Below, one piece after another: positions 8,861 to 20,224 of a stretch of DNA of 64,000 bases. The DNA is taken from NCBI GenBank assembly GCA_019638805.1, contig JAHBTA010000004.1:186001-250000 (forward strand), given 5' to 3'. Source of the DNA: Microbacteriaceae bacterium (GTDB lineage Bacteria > Actinomycetota > Actinomycetes > Actinomycetales > Microbacteriaceae). The notes below the pieces were generated by a model. The model saw only the letters and a list, made by a program, of their open reading frames with translations. It did not search any database and was not told the DNA's origin. The translations under genes were made by a program, and so were the position numbers. Numbering within the stretch: position 1 is the first letter of the stretch; every line of letters starts with the position of its first letter.

Positions 8861-9883
8861 TCAGCCCGGCTCCTTCTTGGCGCGGCTGGGCTGCACGCGC
8901 GTCGGCTCGCCCGGCATCTTGGGGTGCTCGGGGGGATACGGCAACTCGCCCTGGCCGTTCTCGACATCGCGCTCCCACCACTCCAGGAGCACGTCGATCG
9001 TCCCGCGCGCGTTGCCGAACCCGGCCCACGGGTCCGCCGCCGCCCGCTCGGGCACCGTGCGCACCGTGAAGGCGAGCGGGTCGAGCCCGGGCGCCACCTC
9101 GTCCCAGTTGAGCGGCGTCGACACGGTCGCCTCGGGACGGGCGCGCGCGCTGTAGGCCGCGGCGATCGTGCGGTCGCGGGCCGCCTGGTTGAAGTCGACG
9201 AAGACCCGTTCGCCGCGCTCCTCCTTCCACCAGGCGGTCGTCACGGCATCGGGCATGCGCCGCTCGAGCTCGCGCGCCGCGGAGATGACCGCGTGCCGGA
9301 CCCCGATGAAGTCGTGCTGCGGCACGATCGGGGCGTACACGTGCAGGCCGCGGTTGCCGGAGGTCTTCACGAACGCATCGAGACCCGCCTCCTGCAGGAC
9401 GGAACGCAGCTCGAGCGCGGCGGGGATCGCATCCTGGAAGTCCCGTCCCGGCTGCGGGTCCAGGTCGAGCCGCAGCTGATCCGGGTGGTCGATGTCGCCC
9501 GCCAACGACGGCCAGGGGTGGAACACGATGGTGTTCATCTGCGCCATCCACACCGCCGCGGCGGGCTCGTCGATCACGAGCATGGGGTGCTTGCGGCCGC
9601 TCGGGAAGGTCACCATGGTGTCGCGGATCCAGTCCGGAACGCCCTTGGGCGGCGACTTGGAGAAGAACTGCTCACCCTCGACGCCGTCGGGATAGCGCTG
9701 CAGCGCCACCGGACGGCCCCCGTTCGCAGCGACGAAGGCTTCGCCCACGGACACGAGGTATTGCGCGTACTCGAGCTTGGTGATGCCGACCGCGGGCCAC
9801 AGCACTCGGCCCGGACTGGAGATGCGCATCTCGCGCACCCCGTCCGGGCCGGGCACCTCGATCGTGGTCGCGTCGGAAGCCAT
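8861..9883 (-). CDS. LigD polymerase-domain protein (Prim-Pol / PolDom), stand-alone
   Basis: It belongs to the archaeo-eukaryotic primase-like polymerases found in LigD, which add nucleotides or ribonucleotides to ends and short gaps. The 340-residue chain contains the metal-binding LRLDLDPQPG, the nucleotide-binding KTSGNRGLHVY and the later acidic ERVFVDFNQ. Ligase and phosphoesterase domains are absent. It starts 17 bases after rplQ on the same strand and has its own TAGCGT -10, so it is probably read both with rplQ and alone. The likely partner is the convergent ligC. The functional role is inferred from mycobacterial PolD/Prim-PolC. Confidence 0.9.
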   Translation of the reverse strand: MASDATTIEVPGPDGVREMRISSPGRVLWPAVGITKLEYAQYLVSVGEAFVAANGGRPVALQRYPDGVEGEQFFSKSPPKGVPDWIRDTMVTFPSGRKHPMLVIDEPAAAVWMAQMNTIVFHPWPSLAGDIDHPDQLRLDLDPQPGRDFQDAIPAALELRSVLQEAGLDAFVKTSGNRGLHVYAPIVPQHDFIGVRHAVISAARELERRMPDAVTTAWWKEERGERVFVDFNQAARDRTIAAAYSARARPEATVSTPLNWDEVAPGLDPLAFTVRTVPERAAADPWAGFGNARGTIDVLLEWWERDVENGQGELPYPPEHPKMPGEPTRVQPSRAKKEPG

Positions 9884-9889
9884 GTGCCG

Positions 9890-9895
9890 ACGCTA
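9890..9895 (-). promoter_or_regulatory. Leaderless -10 (TAGCGT) of the Prim-Pol gene
   Basis: TAGCGT lies six bases before the ATG, in the 17-base gap after rplQ. Confidence 0.45.
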
Positions 9896-9900
9896 TACGA

Positions 9901-10506
9901 CTACTCCTTCTCGGCGTCCTCCGCGGGAGCCTCGTCCTCCACGGGAGCGTCCTCAACGGCAGCCTCCTCGACGGCGGCCTCCTCGGCCGGAGCCTCCTCG
10001 GCGGGCAGCTCGACCTCGATCGACTCCACCGCATCCTCGGCGGCCTCGTCAGCGGCCTCTTCGGCCTTCTCGGCGGCCGGCTTGGGCTTCTCGACCTTGG
10101 TCTCCGCGCGCGCCGCCGACTTCTTCGACGACGCGGGCTTCTTGGTCACGGGCTCGAGCACGAGCTCGATCACGGCCATGGGGGCGTTGTCGCCCTTGCG
10201 GTAACCGGTCTTCACGATGCGGGTGTAGCCGCCCTCGCGCTCGGCGACCTGGGGGGCGATGACCGTGAACAGCTCGTGCACGACGCCCTTGTCGGTAATG
10301 ACCGACAGGACGCGGCGACGCGCGTGCAGGTCGCCGCGCTTGGCGAACGTGATGAGCCGCTCGGCCAGCGGACGCAGGCGCTTGGCCTTGGTCTCGGTGG
10401 TCTGGATGCTCTTGTGCGTGAACAGGGCGGCCGCGAGGTTCGCGAGCAGCAGGCGCTCGTGCGCCGGACCGCCTCCGAGACGGGGACCCTTGGTGGGCTT
10501 GGGCAT
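9901..10506 (-). CDS. rplQ: 50S ribosomal protein L17 with acidic C-terminal tail
   Basis: L17 sits near the polypeptide exit tunnel. The core [46 protein letters not shown] and [12 protein letters not shown] occupies about residues 1-125. It is followed by about 75 residues of Lys/Ala- and then Ala/Glu/Pro-rich low complexity, making 201 residues against roughly 120-130 in most bacteria. It is the last gene of the alpha operon, 33 bases after rpoA. The tail is probably disordered. Confidence 0.97.
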   Translation of the reverse strand: MPKPTKGPRLGGGPAHERLLLANLAAALFTHKSIQTTETKAKRLRPLAERLITFAKRGDLHARRRVLSVITDKGVVHELFTVIAPQVAEREGGYTRIVKTGYRKGDNAPMAVIELVLEPVTKKPASSKKSAARAETKVEKPKPAAEKAEEAADEAAEDAVESIEVELPAEEAPAEEAAVEEAAVEDAPVEDEAPAEDAEKE

Positions 10507-10539
10507 GATCTCAGTTCTTCCTAGTCAGTCTCTGCCGGG

Positions 10540-11529
10540 TCACACGTTGTCGTCGTCGTAGCCGCCGTAGAAGTGCGCCCCGTCGAAACCGGGAACGCTG
10601 TCCTTCAGCGAGAGGCCCATCTCGACGAGCTTGTCCTTGACCTCGTCGACCGACTTCTGACCGAAGTTGCGGATGTTCATGAGCTGGGTCTCCGACAGGG
10701 CGACCAGCTCGCTCACGGTGTTGATGCCCTCGCGCTTGAGGCAGTTGTAGGAACGGACCGAGAGGTCGAGGTCCTCGATGGGCATGCTGAGCTCGGAGCT
10801 GAGCACCGCATCCACCGGGGCGGGCCCGATCTCGATGCCCTCCGCCGCGGCGTTGAGCTCGCGCGCGAGCCCGAAGAGCTCGACGAGCGTGCGTCCGGCC
10901 GAGGCGATCGCGTCGCGCGGGCTGATCGCCGGCTTGGTCTCGACGTCCACCACCAGGCGGTCGAAGTCGGTGCGCTCACCCGCACGCGTCGCCTCCACGC
11001 GGTAGGTGACCTTGAGCACGGGCGAGTAGATCGAGTCGATCGGGATCTGGCCCGCCTCGCTGAACTCGCTGCGGTTCTGGCTGGCCGAGACGTAGCCGCG
11101 GCCGCGCTCGATGGTCAGCTCGAGCTCGAACTTGGCCTTGTCGTTGAGCGTCGCGATGACCAGGTCGGGGTTGTGGATCTCCACGCCCGCCGGGGCCGAG
11201 ATGTCGGCCGCCGTCACCTGGCCGGCGCCCTGCTTGCGCAGGTAGGCCGTGATGGGCTCGTCGTGCTCGCTCGAGACCACGAGGTTCTTGATGTTGAGGA
11301 CGATCTCGACGACGTCCTCCTTCACCCCGGGGATCGTCGCGAACTCGTGCTGGATGTTGTCGATGCGGATGCTCGTGACCGCGGCGCCCGGGATGGACGA
11401 CAGCAGGGTGCGGCGGAGCGAGTTGCCGAGCGTGTATCCGAAGCCGGGCTCGAGCGGCTCGATCACGAAGCGCGAGCGGAACTCGGAGATGGACTCCTCG
11501 GACAGGGTGGGTCGCTGTGCAATGAGCAC
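10540..11529 (-). CDS. rpoA: DNA-directed RNA polymerase subunit alpha
   Basis: Alpha forms the dimer that nucleates RNA polymerase assembly. The 329-residue protein has an N-terminal domain ([34 protein letters not shown]) and a C-terminal domain ([29 protein letters not shown] and [17 protein letters not shown]) that contacts UP elements and activators. It lies between rpsK (97-base gap) and rplQ. rpsD, often found between rpsK and rpoA in other bacteria, is absent here. Confidence 0.99.
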   Translation of the reverse strand: MLIAQRPTLSEESISEFRSRFVIEPLEPGFGYTLGNSLRRTLLSSIPGAAVTSIRIDNIQHEFATIPGVKEDVVEIVLNIKNLVVSSEHDEPITAYLRKQGAGQVTAADISAPAGVEIHNPDLVIATLNDKAKFELELTIERGRGYVSASQNRSEFSEAGQIPIDSIYSPVLKVTYRVEATRAGERTDFDRLVVDVETKPAISPRDAIASAGRTLVELFGLARELNAAAEGIEIGPAPVDAVLSSELSMPIEDLDLSVRSYNCLKREGINTVSELVALSETQLMNIRNFGQKSVDEVKDKLVEMGLSLKDSVPGFDGAHFYGGYDDDNV

Positions 11530-11626
11530 GTGGTCTTCCTTTCGGCGAGAGCGCCCGCCATATGGCGCTCACGGCAGATTCAGCGGGTGGCTGGGCCGCT
11601 GTGGTGTTGAGTGGTGAAAGTTCCGG

Positions 11627-12028
11627 TCAGACGCGACGGCGCTTGGGCGGGCGGACCCCGTTGTGCGCCTGCGGCGTCACATCGGTGATCGAACCCACCT
11701 CGAGGCCGGCCGACTGCAGCGAGCGGATCGCCGTCTCGCGCCCGGAGCCCGGGCCCTTGACGAAGACGTCGACCTTCTTCATGCCGTTCTCCTGCGCCTT
11801 GCGCGCAGCGGACTCGGCCGCGAGACCCGCGGCGAACGGGGTCGACTTGCGCGAACCCTTGTAGCCGACGTCTCCGCCGGACGCCCAGGCGATGACCGCG
11901 CCCGAGGGGTCGGTGATCGAGACGATGGTGTTGTTGAACGTCGACTTGATGTGGGCCTGACCCACGGCGATGTTCTTCTTCTCCTTGCGGCGGGGCTTGC
12001 GGCCGGCCGAGGCCTTGGGTGCGGCCAT
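11627..12028 (-). CDS. rpsK: 30S ribosomal protein S11
   Basis: S11 is a 30S platform protein near the mRNA exit and the E site. The 133-residue chain has a basic N-terminus and the motifs [44 protein letters not shown] and the C-terminal [23 protein letters not shown]. Its ATG overlaps the rpsM stop by one base (TAATG), indicating translational coupling. Confidence 0.98.
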   Translation of the reverse strand: MAAPKASAGRKPRRKEKKNIAVGQAHIKSTFNNTIVSITDPSGAVIAWASGGDVGYKGSRKSTPFAAGLAAESAARKAQENGMKKVDVFVKGPGSGRETAIRSLQSAGLEVGSITDVTPQAHNGVRPPKRRRV

Positions 12029-12408
12029 TACTTCTTGCCTGCCTTCTTCTTACCGGCGACGGTGCGCTTCGGGCCCTTGCGGGTGCGGGCGTTGGTCTTC
12101 GTGCGCTGACCGCGCACCGGGAGGCCGCGGCGGTGGCGGATCCCCTCGTAGGAGCCGATCTCGACCTTGCGGCGGATGTCGGCCTGGACCTCACGACGGA
12201 GGTCGCCCTCCACCTTGTAGGTGCCCTCGATGAAGTCGCGCAGGGCGACCAGCTGGTCGTCCGTCAGATCCTTCACGCGGATGTCCCCGGAGATCCCGGT
12301 CTCCTTGAGGGTGGTGAGCGCGCGAGTGCGGCCCACTCCGTAGATGTACGTCAGGGCGACTTCCACGCGCTTATCGCGCGGGATGTCGACGCCGGCGAGA
12401 CGTGCCAT
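12028..12408 (-). CDS. rpsM: 30S ribosomal protein S13
   Basis: S13 is in the 30S head and forms intersubunit bridges with L5. The 126-residue chain starts [26 protein letters not shown] and has the helix-two-turn-helix and tail [19 protein letters not shown]. It is preceded by a 140-base gap with a 9-bp inverted repeat after rpmJ, and is coupled to rpsK by a one-base overlap. Confidence 0.98.
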   Translation of the reverse strand: MARLAGVDIPRDKRVEVALTYIYGVGRTRALTTLKETGISGDIRVKDLTDDQLVALRDFIEGTYKVEGDLRREVQADIRRKVEIGSYEGIRHRRGLPVRGQRTKTNARTRKGPKRTVAGKKKAGKK

Positions 12409-12431
12409 GTCGGCTTCTCCTTATCGGAGTC

Positions 12432-12473
12432 GTCTGGAGGTGTGGAGCAGAGCCGGTGCCCGGGCCTCCAGAC
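12432..12473 (-). promoter_or_regulatory. Hairpin in the rpmJ-rpsM gap
   Basis: The perfect arms GTCTGGAGG and CCTCCAGAC are separated by 24 bases, just upstream of rpsM. This could be an attenuator or a feedback site for ribosomal protein binding. The rest of the gap shows nothing recognisable. Confidence 0.35.
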
Positions 12474-12548
12474 CCGAGGTGTCACCCTCCGCGCTCAGGA
12501 CGAGCATGGCGGGATCGTGGCGCTGCTGTTCTGTCTTGTGTTGTGGCG

Positions 12549-12665
12549 TCAGCCTTGGCGCTGCTTGTGTCGAGGGTTCGACTTGCAGATGACCATGACC
12601 CGGCCGTTGCGACGGATCACCTTGCAGTGGTCGCAGATCGGCTTGACGCTCGGGTTGACCTTCAT
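12549..12665 (-). CDS. rpmJ: 50S ribosomal protein L36
   Basis: This tiny zinc-binding large-subunit protein has 38 residues. The chain starts [20 protein letters not shown] and ends [14 protein letters not shown]. It has the C-x2-C...C...H zinc ribbon of the C+ (zinc-binding) form, and an alternative C-minus copy may exist elsewhere. It lies between infA and rpsM, the standard position. The frame was read directly, since the gene is very short. Confidence 0.96.
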   Translation of the reverse strand: MKVNPSVKPICDHCKVIRRNGRVMVICKSNPRHKQRQG

Positions 12666-12749
12666 GTGCTGCTCTCTCTCGCTGTCATCGTGAACCGGGC
12701 GCCTCTCGGCACCGGGAACCGTTACTTTCCAGCCGCTGTGCTGTCCGCG

Positions 12750-12971
12750 CTACTTGTAGCGGTAGACGATGCGACCACGGGTCAGGTCATAGGGGCTGAG
12801 CTCCACGATCACGCGATCCTCGGGGAGGATGCGGATGTAGTGCTGGCGCATCTTGCCCGAGATGTGGGCGAGGACCTTGTGCCCGTTCGTGAGCTCGACC
12901 CGGAACATCGCGTTCGGGAGAGCCTCGAGAACAGAGCCCTCGATCTCGATGACGCCGTCTTTCTTGGCCAT
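12750..12971 (-). CDS. infA: Translation initiation factor IF-1
   Basis: IF-1 binds the 30S A site during initiation. The 73-residue S1/OB-fold protein [20 protein letters not shown]...[19 protein letters not shown]...[18 protein letters not shown] is essentially canonical. It has a GAAGAAGG Shine-Dalgarno close to the ATG. It heads the infA-rpmJ-rpsM-rpsK-rpoA-rplQ group. The gene map, often between adk and infA, is not in the 126-base gap upstream. Confidence 0.98.
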   Translation of the reverse strand: MAKKDGVIEIEGSVLEALPNAMFRVELTNGHKVLAHISGKMRQHYIRILPEDRVIVELSPYDLTRGRIVYRYK

Positions 12972-13066
12972 GAACCTTCTTCGTCGTCGCAGCACGATGC
13001 TGCCGGTCTTGCGTGGGATAGGCGGTGCGACGCCGCGCACGCCCGAAGGCGGCGCAGAGCACCAAG

Positions 13067-13081
13067 GGTCTACCTTAGACC
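13067..13081 (-). promoter_or_regulatory. Candidate infA promoter with palindromic -10 region
   Basis: On the minus strand GGTCTAAGGTAGACC holds a TAAGGT -10 candidate within a perfect GGTCTA/TAGACC inverted repeat. It lies between adk and infA and would start the alpha-operon transcript about 95-100 bases upstream of infA. Confidence 0.4.
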
Positions 13082-13097
13082 ATTTCGGCCGCGAACG

Positions 13098-13702
13098 CTA
13101 CGCGGCGACCTCGCCGAGACCGCGCTCGGCCAGCGCGGCGAACACCCGGCCGGTCACCTCGTCGACGCTGCCGAGACCGTCGACCTCGACGAGCAGACCC
13201 TGCTCGCGGAACATCTCCAGGAGCGGCGCGGTCTCGCGGCGGTAGACGTCCTGCCGGTGGCGGATCGCCTCCTCCGAGTCGTCCACCCGGCCCTGCTCGA
13301 TCGCGCGCTGACGAAGCCGGCGCACGATCTCGTCCTGGTCCGCGACCAGGCGGATCACCGCATCCAGCCGGTGGCCGTGCGAGGCGAGCAGCTCGTTCAG
13401 GTAGCGAACCTGGTCGGTCGTGCGCGGGTAGCCGTCCAGCAGGAAGCCGGCCCCGGCATCCGCCCCGGACAGACGATCGGTCACGAGTGCGTTGGTCAGC
13501 TCGTCGGGCACGTAGTCGCCCGCATCGACGATGGCCTTGACCTTCTTGCCCAGCTCGGTGCCGTTGGCGATGTTGGCGCGGAAGATGTCGCCCGTCGAGA
13601 TGGTCGGGATGCCGAAGCGCTCCGCGATGCGGATCGCCTGCGTGCCCTTGCCCGCACCGGGCGGACCGACGATGAGCAGCCGCGTACCGGCCTGACCGGC
13701 CG

Positions 13703-13706
<4 letters not shown>
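13098..13706 (-). CDS. adk: Adenylate kinase
   Basis: It interconverts 2 ADP with ATP and AMP. The 202-residue protein has the P-loop [12 protein letters not shown] near the N-terminus, the AMP-site segment [22 protein letters not shown], and a short LID ([31 protein letters not shown]) without the zinc-finger insert. The ATG overlaps the secY stop by four bases (ATGA), so translation is coupled. secY-adk is the usual end of the spc operon. Confidence 0.98.
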
Positions 13707-15046
<1,340 letters not shown>

Positions 15047-15112
15047 GGGGGCCTCCAGGTGAATCGGTGGCGGGGCGGCGGCCCCGGAGTCCGGGGCCAC
15101 CAACCCTATCGG

Positions 15113-15877
15113 CTACTTGACCGAGCCGCCTGCGGCGAGGATCTTCTGCTCGGCAGAGCTCGAGACCTTGTCGACCGCAACGTTCAGCTTAACCGCAATG
15201 TCGCCCTGCCCGAGAACCTTGACCTTCTCGTTCTTGCGCACCGCGCCCTTGGCCACGAGGTCGCCGATCGTGACGTCCCCGCCCTTCGGGTACAGCTCGG
15301 CGAGCTTGTCCAGGTTGACCACCTGGTACTCGACCCGGAACGGGTTCTTGAAGCCGCGCAGCTTGGGCGCGCGCATGACCGAGTTCAGGTTGCCGCCCTC
15401 GAGCCCGACGCGCACCTGGTAGCGCGCCTTCGTGCCCTTGGTTCCGCGACCCGCGGTCTTGCCCTTCGAGCCCTCACCACGGCCGACGCGGGTCTTGGCC
15501 TTCTTGGCCCCCGCGGCCGGACGCAGGTGGTGCGCCTTCAGGATCTGCGGACGCGCCGGGGCGACATCCTTCTTGGCGGCCGGCTTCTTGGCCGGTGCCT
15601 TGGATGCGGCACCCGCCTTCTCAGCGGCCGTGTCGTCCTTCTTGGCGGCGGCCTTCGACTCCGCGGCCGGGGCCTTGGTAGCCGGAGCCTTGGCGGCCGG
15701 CGCCTTCTTCTCGGCGGGCGCCTTGTCGGCGGCCTTGTCGGCCGCCGCCTTGGTCGCTGCCGGCTTCTTCTCGGCGGCCTTCGGGGCTGCAGCCTTCGCG
15801 GCTGCCGGCTTCTTGTCGGCGGCAGCCTTCGGCGCAGCAGCCTTGGCGGCCGGCTTCTTCTTCTCTTCCTCAGCCAT
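15113..15877 (-). CDS. rplO: 50S ribosomal protein L15 with ~110-residue Ala/Lys-rich N-terminal extension
   Basis: L15 is a 23S rRNA-binding protein. The core begins near residue 112 ([36 protein letters not shown]) and continues to the C-terminal KILAAGGS. The first 110 residues are made almost wholly of Ala, Lys and Pro in loose [10 protein letters not shown] and KKPAA repeats, giving 254 residues against about 145-150 normally. The extension resembles histone H1-like or basic low-complexity tails and may bind RNA. The ATG overlaps the rpmD stop by one base. No internal start near the core looks better placed. Confidence 0.95.
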   Translation of the reverse strand: MAEEEKKKPAAKAAAPKAAADKKPAAAKAAAPKAAEKKPAATKAAADKAADKAPAEKKAPAAKAPATKAPAAESKAAAKKDDTAAEKAGAASKAPAKKPAAKKDVAPARPQILKAHHLRPAAGAKKAKTRVGRGEGSKGKTAGRGTKGTKARYQVRVGLEGGNLNSVMRAPKLRGFKNPFRVEYQVVNLDKLAELYPKGGDVTIGDLVAKGAVRKNEKVKVLGQGDIAVKLNVAVDKVSSSAEQKILAAGGSVK

Positions 15878-16062
15878 CAGTCGATCTCCTCCACCTTCAC
15901 GAGGTGGGCCACCGTGTTGACGTACCCACGGTTCTGCTTGTTGTCCTCGCGCACGACGATGTCGCCGATGCGCTTCAGCCCGAGGCTGCGCAGCGTGTTC
16001 CGCTGGTTCTGCTTCTCGCTGATGACGGACTTGATCTGGGTCACCTTCAGACGCGCGGCCAT
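15877..16062 (-). CDS. rpmD: 50S ribosomal protein L30
   Basis: This small 61-residue large-subunit protein has the L30 signature [30 protein letters not shown] and a C-terminal [11 protein letters not shown] chose the internal ATG giving MAARLKV, because it overlaps the rpsE stop by one base. It also overlaps the rplO start by one base, so rpsE-rpmD-rplO form a coupled run. Confidence 0.97.
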   Translation of the reverse strand: MAARLKVTQIKSVISEKQNQRNTLRSLGLKRIGDIVVREDNKQNRGYVNTVAHLVKVEEID

Positions 16063-16856
16063 CAGGCACCTGCCTTCGCTGTCGCGGCCGCCGCGCTGGC
16101 GGCGGCACGGTCGTCCGCCTCGGCGCGCAGCAGGAGCTCCGGGGCGACGTCCTCGAACTCGAGCCCGCGGCGGGCCGCGACGGCGCGCGGCTCCTCCAGC
16201 TGCTTGAGCGCGGCGACCGTCGCGTGGACGATGTTCAGGGTGTTCGACGAGCCGAGCGACTTGCTCAGCACGTCGTGGATGCCCGCGCACTCGAGCACGG
16301 CGCGCACCGGACCACCCGCGATGACGCCGGTACCGGCGGCAGCAGGACGCAGCAGCACCACACCGGCCGCGGCCTCGCCCTGCACCGGGTGCGGGATCGT
16401 CTTGGCCGAACGCGGGACGCGGAAGAAGTTCTTCTTCGCCTCCTCGACGCCCTTCGAGATCGCCAGCGGCACCTCGCGCGCCTTGCCGTAGCCGACGCCG
16501 ACCATGCCGTTGCCGTCGCCCACCACGACGAGCGCGGTGAAGCTGAAGCGACGGCCGCCCTTGACGACCTTGCTCACGCGGTTGATGGTGACGACGCGCT
16601 CGAGGAACTGGCTGTCCTCGCGGCCGCGCGAACCGCGCTCGTTGCGCGGGCTGCGCTCACGGCTGCCGCGGCGCTGCTCGCGCTCGTTGCCGTTCTGCGC
16701 GGTGCCGGCGGCCGTCTCGACGACGGTGCCCTCGGCGACCTCGACCTCGGGCGACGCGACCTCGGGGGTCGCGGCAGCTGCGGTGGTGTCCTCCGACACG
16801 GAGTTCTCCTGGTTCTCATCGGCGCCCTGGGGCGCGCCTGTGGTCTCAGCGGTCAC
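16062..16856 (-). CDS. rpsE: 30S ribosomal protein S5 with N-terminal extension
   Basis: S5 helps maintain decoding accuracy and mRNA entry. The core starts near residue 82 ([50 protein letters not shown]) and includes [19 protein letters not shown]. About 80 residues precede it, first acidic (Glu/Ala/Thr) and then Arg-rich ([23 protein letters not shown]). The total is 264 residues against about 170 in E. coli. The GTG overlaps rplR by four bases. Such S5 tails occur in other actinobacteria. Confidence 0.97.
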   Translation of the reverse strand: MTAETTGAPQGADENQENSVSEDTTAAAATPEVASPEVEVAEGTVVETAAGTAQNGNEREQRRGSRERSPRNERGSRGREDSQFLERVVTINRVSKVVKGGRRFSFTALVVVGDGNGMVGVGYGKAREVPLAISKGVEEAKKNFFRVPRSAKTIPHPVQGEAAAGVVLLRPAAAGTGVIAGGPVRAVLECAGIHDVLSKSLGSSNTLNIVHATVAALKQLEEPRAVAARRGLEFEDVAPELLLRAEADDRAAASAAAATAKAGA

Positions 16857-17212
16857 AGTGCCAGCCCTCCTTCACGGGCGCCCTCGGCGATGGCCGCCAC
16901 GCGCCCGGCGAACCGGTTGCCGCCGCGGTCGAACACGACCGCATCGATCCCGGCCTTCTTGGCCCGCTCGGCGACGAGCTCGCCGACCTTGCGCGCCTTC
17001 GCGGTCTTGTCGCCGCTGAACGAGCGCAGGTCCGCCTCGAGCGTGGACGCCGAGACGACCGTGTGGCCCTTGGTGTCGTCGACCACCTGCACGAAGACGT
17101 GCCGGGCGGATCGCGTGACGACCAGGCGGGGACGCTCGGTCGTGCCGCTGATGCGCTTGCGCAGGCGGGCGTGACGCCGGTCGCGCTGCGCGCTCTTGCT
17201 CACGGTAGCCAT
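16853..17212 (-). CDS. rplR: 50S ribosomal protein L18
   Basis: It binds 5S rRNA in the central protuberance. The 119-residue protein shows [43 protein letters not shown] and the C-terminal [24 protein letters not shown], all family hallmarks. It starts two bases after rplF and overlaps rpsE by four bases. Confidence 0.98.
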   Translation of the reverse strand: MATVSKSAQRDRRHARLRKRISGTTERPRLVVTRSARHVFVQVVDDTKGHTVVSASTLEADLRSFSGDKTAKARKVGELVAERAKKAGIDAVVFDRGGNRFAGRVAAIAEGAREGGLAL

Positions 17213-17214
17213 GG

Positions 17215-17751
17215 TTACTTACCAGCCTTTCCGGCCTTGCGGCGCACGACCTCGCCCGCGTAGCGCACACCCTTGCCCTTGTACGGCTCGGGCTTGCGCA
17301 GCTTGCGGATGTTGGCGGCGACCTCGCCCACGGCCTGTTTGTCGATGCCCTTGACCGTGAGCTTGTTGTTGCCCTCGACCTCGAACGTGATGCCGGCCGG
17401 CGGGTTGACCGTGATCGGGTGCGAGAAGCCGAGCGCGAACTCGACGCCCTGCCCCTTGGACTGGACACGGTATCCGGTGCCGACGACCTCGAGGCTCTTC
17501 TCGTAGCCCTGGGTCACGCCGATGATGAGGTTGTTGATGAGCGTGCGGCTCAGCCCGTGCAGCGAGCGCGACTCGCGCTCGTCGTCGGGCCGGCTCACGG
17601 TGATCTGGCCGTCCTCGAGCTTTGCCTCGATGGGCGCCTTGACGGTGAGCGAGAGCTCGCCCTTGGGCCCCTTGACGGCGACGCTCTGTCCGTCGATCGT
17701 CACGGTGACGCCGGCGGGCACGTCGATGGGAAGTCGTCCGATGCGCGACAT
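17215..17751 (-). CDS. rplF: 50S ribosomal protein L6
   Basis: L6 lies near the sarcin-ricin loop and factor-binding site. The 178-residue chain has both L6 repeats, beginning [21 protein letters not shown] with [10 protein letters not shown], and later the C-terminal [21 protein letters not shown] signature. It starts six bases after the rpsH stop codon in the spc segment. Confidence 0.98.
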   Translation of the reverse strand: MSRIGRLPIDVPAGVTVTIDGQSVAVKGPKGELSLTVKAPIEAKLEDGQITVSRPDDERESRSLHGLSRTLINNLIIGVTQGYEKSLEVVGTGYRVQSKGQGVEFALGFSHPITVNPPAGITFEVEGNNKLTVKGIDKQAVGEVAANIRKLRKPEPYKGKGVRYAGEVVRRKAGKAGK

Positions 17752-17757
17752 GTCAGA

Positions 17758-18156
17758 TCACCACACGTAGGCGAGGACTTCCCCACCCACGCCCTTCTTG
17801 TTCGCCTCGCGGTCGGTCAGCAGACCGGACGAGGTGGACAGGATCGCGACGCCGAGGCCGCCCAGCACGGTGGGGATCTCGGTCGACTTCGCGTACACGC
17901 GCAGGCCGGGCTTCGACACGCGCTTGATGCCGGCGATCGACCGCTCGCGGTTCGGGCCGTACTTGAGATCGATGGTGAGGGTCTTGCCCACGCGCGCGTC
18001 CTCGACCTTCCAGCCGGAGATGTAGCCCTCGCGCTGGAGGATCTCGGCGATGTGGGCCTTGAGGTTGCTGCTGGGCATCGACACGGAGTCGTGGTACGCG
18101 CGGTTCCCGTTGCGCACCCGGGTCAGCATGTCGGCGACCGGGTCGGTCATTGTCAT
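17758..18156 (-). CDS. rpsH: 30S ribosomal protein S8
   Basis: S8 is a primary 16S rRNA binder and, in E. coli, the spc operon repressor. The 132-residue protein starts [25 protein letters not shown] and ends with the conserved [26 protein letters not shown]. It is separated from rplE by 67 bases with no room for rpsN, which many bacteria keep at this point. Confidence 0.98.
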   Translation of the reverse strand: MTMTDPVADMLTRVRNGNRAYHDSVSMPSSNLKAHIAEILQREGYISGWKVEDARVGKTLTIDLKYGPNRERSIAGIKRVSKPGLRVYAKSTEIPTVLGGLGVAILSTSSGLLTDREANKKGVGGEVLAYVW

Positions 18157-18223
18157 TGCGTCGGTTTCCTTATCTCAACCGGTTTCGGCATCCGGTCCAC
18201 CGGGTGCCGACCTCTTCGAGGAT

Positions 18224-18832
18224 TTACTGCTGAGCGGTCTCAGCGGTGCGGAACGGGAACCCGAGCTCGCGCAGCAGCGCGCGCCCCTCGTCGTCGTTCT
18301 TCGCGGTGGTCACGACCGTGATGTCGAAGCCGCGCACGCGGTCGATCTGGTCCTGGTCGATCTCGTGGAACACTGCCTGCTCCTGGAGACCGAACGTGTA
18401 ATTGCCGTTGCCGTCGAACTGCTTCGGGCTGAGGCCGCGGAAGTCGCGGATGCGGGGCAGCGCGAGCGAGAGCAGGCGGTCCAGGAACTCCCAGGCCCGG
18501 TCGCCGCGCAGCGTGACGTGCGCGCCGATCGGCATGCCCTCGCGCAGCTTGAACTGCGCGATGGACTTGCGGGCCTTGGTGACCTGAGGCTTCTGACCGG
18601 TGACCAGCGTGAGGTCCTTGACGGCCCCCTCGATGACCTTGGAGTCGCGAGCCGCCTCGCCGACACCGGTGTTGACCACGATCTTCACGAGACCGGGGAC
18701 CTGGTGCGGGTTGGTGAAGCCGAACTCCTCGGCCAGCTTCTTGCTGATCTCGGTGCGGTACTTCTGCTTGAGGCGGGGCTGGACCCGGTTCGCCGGGCTC
18801 GTGCCAGCCGCCGCGGCAGTTGCGTTCGCCAT
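18224..18832 (-). CDS. rplE: 50S ribosomal protein L5
   Basis: L5 binds 5S rRNA and contacts P-site tRNA and S13. The 202-residue protein has [72 protein letters not shown] and [20 protein letters not shown] short Ala-rich N-terminus precedes the core. It starts two bases after rplX. Confidence 0.98.
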   Translation of the reverse strand: MANATAAAAGTSPANRVQPRLKQKYRTEISKKLAEEFGFTNPHQVPGLVKIVVNTGVGEAARDSKVIEGAVKDLTLVTGQKPQVTKARKSIAQFKLREGMPIGAHVTLRGDRAWEFLDRLLSLALPRIRDFRGLSPKQFDGNGNYTFGLQEQAVFHEIDQDQIDRVRGFDITVVTTAKNDDEGRALLRELGFPFRTAETAQQ

Positions 18833-18834
18833 GA

Positions 18835-19194
18835 TTAGAACTTCTCTCCGGACTTCTTCGCGTAGCGCACGCGAACGGTCTTCTTCACGCCGTTGCGCTC
18901 GACGACCTCCTCGCGGAAGCCGACGCGGGTCGGCTTCTTCGACTTGGGGTCGACGAGCGCCACGTTCGAGATGTGGATGGGCGCCTCGTGCTGCTCGACG
19001 CCACCGGTCTTCGTGCCGCGCTGGGTCTGGCCGACCTTGATGTGCTTGGTCACGTAGTTGATGCCCTCGACGATGACGCGGTTCTTGTCCGCCTGCACCT
19101 CGATGACCTTGCCCTGCTTGCCGCGGTCGCCGCCGCGGTCCTGGCTCGGGCCCGAGATGACCTGGACCAGGTCGCCCTTCTTGATCTTCGCCAT
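18835..19194 (-). CDS. rplX: 50S ribosomal protein L24
   Basis: L24 initiates 50S assembly and lies by the exit tunnel. The 119-residue chain starts [33 protein letters not shown] (KOW motif) and has [22 protein letters not shown] and [20 protein letters not shown]. It starts two bases after rplN. Confidence 0.98.
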   Translation of the reverse strand: MAKIKKGDLVQVISGPSQDRGGDRGKQGKVIEVQADKNRVIVEGINYVTKHIKVGQTQRGTKTGGVEQHEAPIHISNVALVDPKSKKPTRVGFREEVVERNGVKKTVRVRYAKKSGEKF

Positions 19195-19196
19195 GA

Positions 19197-19565
19197 CTAG
19201 ATGACCTCCGGCGCCAGCGAGATGATCTTCATGAACTTCTTGTCGCGAAGCTCACGACCGACCGGCCCGAAGATGCGCGTGCCACGGGGGTCGCCGTCGC
19301 TCTTCAGGATCACCGCGGCGTTCTCGTCGAACTTGATGTACGAGCCGTCGGGACGACGGGACTCCTTCTTGGTGCGCACCACGACCGCCTTGACGACGTC
19401 GCCCTTCTTGACGTTGCCACCGGGGATCGCGTCCTTGACGGTCGCGACGATGACATCGCCCAGACCCGCATAGCGGCGGCCGGAGCCCCCGAGCACGCGG
19501 ATGGTGAGCAGCTCCTTGGCGCCGGTGTTGTCGGCGACCTTGAGCCGGGATTCCTGCTGGATCAT
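19197..19565 (-). CDS. rplN: 50S ribosomal protein L14
   Basis: L14 sits at the subunit interface. The 122-residue chain [28 protein letters not shown]...[15 protein letters not shown]...[28 protein letters not shown] is canonical in length and sequence. Its start overlaps the rpsQ stop by four bases, so the S10 and spc segments are fused without a promoter gap. Confidence 0.99.
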   Translation of the reverse strand: MIQQESRLKVADNTGAKELLTIRVLGGSGRRYAGLGDVIVATVKDAIPGGNVKKGDVVKAVVVRTKKESRRPDGSYIKFDENAAVILKSDGDPRGTRIFGPVGRELRDKKFMKIISLAPEVI

Positions 19566-19897
19566 TTCGCCTTCTCCGCGATCTCGACCAGACGCCAGCG
19601 CTTGGTCGCCGACAGGGGCCGGGTCTCCGCGATGACGACCAGGTCGCCGATGCCGGCGGTGTTCTGCTCGTCGTGCGCCTTCACCTTGGAAGTGCGGCGG
19701 ATGACCTTGCCGTAGAGCGGGTGCTTCACGCGGTCCTCGACCTCGACGACGATGGTCTTGTCCATCTTGTCGCTCGTCACGTAGCCGCGGCGCACCTTGC
19801 GATAGCCGCGCGCGTTCTCGTCGCGGACGTCGTGTTCTGCATGTTCGTGGCCCGTAGGGCCAGCAGGCAGCACAGTGCCGGTCTTCTTCTCAGCCAT
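19562..19897 (-). CDS. rpsQ: 30S ribosomal protein S17
   Basis: S17 is a primary 16S rRNA-binding OB-fold protein. The core [45 protein letters not shown] is preceded by about 30 extra residues rich in Gly/His/Glu, giving 111 residues rather than about 85. The start abuts the rpmC stop. Confidence 0.97.
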   Translation of the reverse strand: MAEKKTGTVLPAGPTGHEHAEHDVRDENARGYRKVRRGYVTSDKMDKTIVVEVEDRVKHPLYGKVIRRTSKVKAHDEQNTAGIGDLVVIAETRPLSATKRWRLVEIAEKAK

Positions 19898-20224
19898 CTA
19901 CTCGCCAGCCTCCTCACTGGTCTCATCGGCCTTCGCGTCCGCGTCGGCCTTCTTGGTGGCCTTGGCCTTGGATGCCTTGGCCGGCTTCTCGATGGGAGCG
20001 GGCGTGGCACGGATGCCCAGCTCGCGCTCCCGGATGACGGTGTAGATCCGCGCGATGTCGCGCTTCACGGCGCGCAGGCGACCGTGGCTCTCGAGCTGGC
20101 CGGTGGCCGACTGGAAGCGCAGGTTGAACAGCTCCTCCTTGGCCTTCTTCAGCTCGTCGACCAGGCGGTCGTTCTCGAAGGTGTCGAGCTCGACGGGGCG
20201 GAGCTCCTTGGATCCGACGGCCAT
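19898..20224 (-). CDS. rpmC: 50S ribosomal protein L29 with Lys/Ala C-terminal tail
   Basis: L29 is at the tunnel exit and forms part of the SRP/trigger factor docking site. The helical core ELRPVELDTFENDRLVDELKKAKEELFNLRFQSATGQLESHGRLRAVKRDIARIYTVIRERELG is followed by about 35 residues of Lys/Ala/Glu tail, making 108 residues. The ATG overlaps the rplP stop by one base; I chose this internal ATG over the longer frame. Confidence 0.97.
   Translation of the reverse strand: MAVGSKELRPVELDTFENDRLVDELKKAKEELFNLRFQSATGQLESHGRLRAVKRDIARIYTVIRERELGIRATPAPIEKPAKASKAKATKKADADAKADETSEEAGE

Noticed and set aside
18157..18223. Possible rpsN (S14) between rplE and rpsH
   Set aside because: The gap is 67 bases, too short for S14, and no S14-like reading was found.
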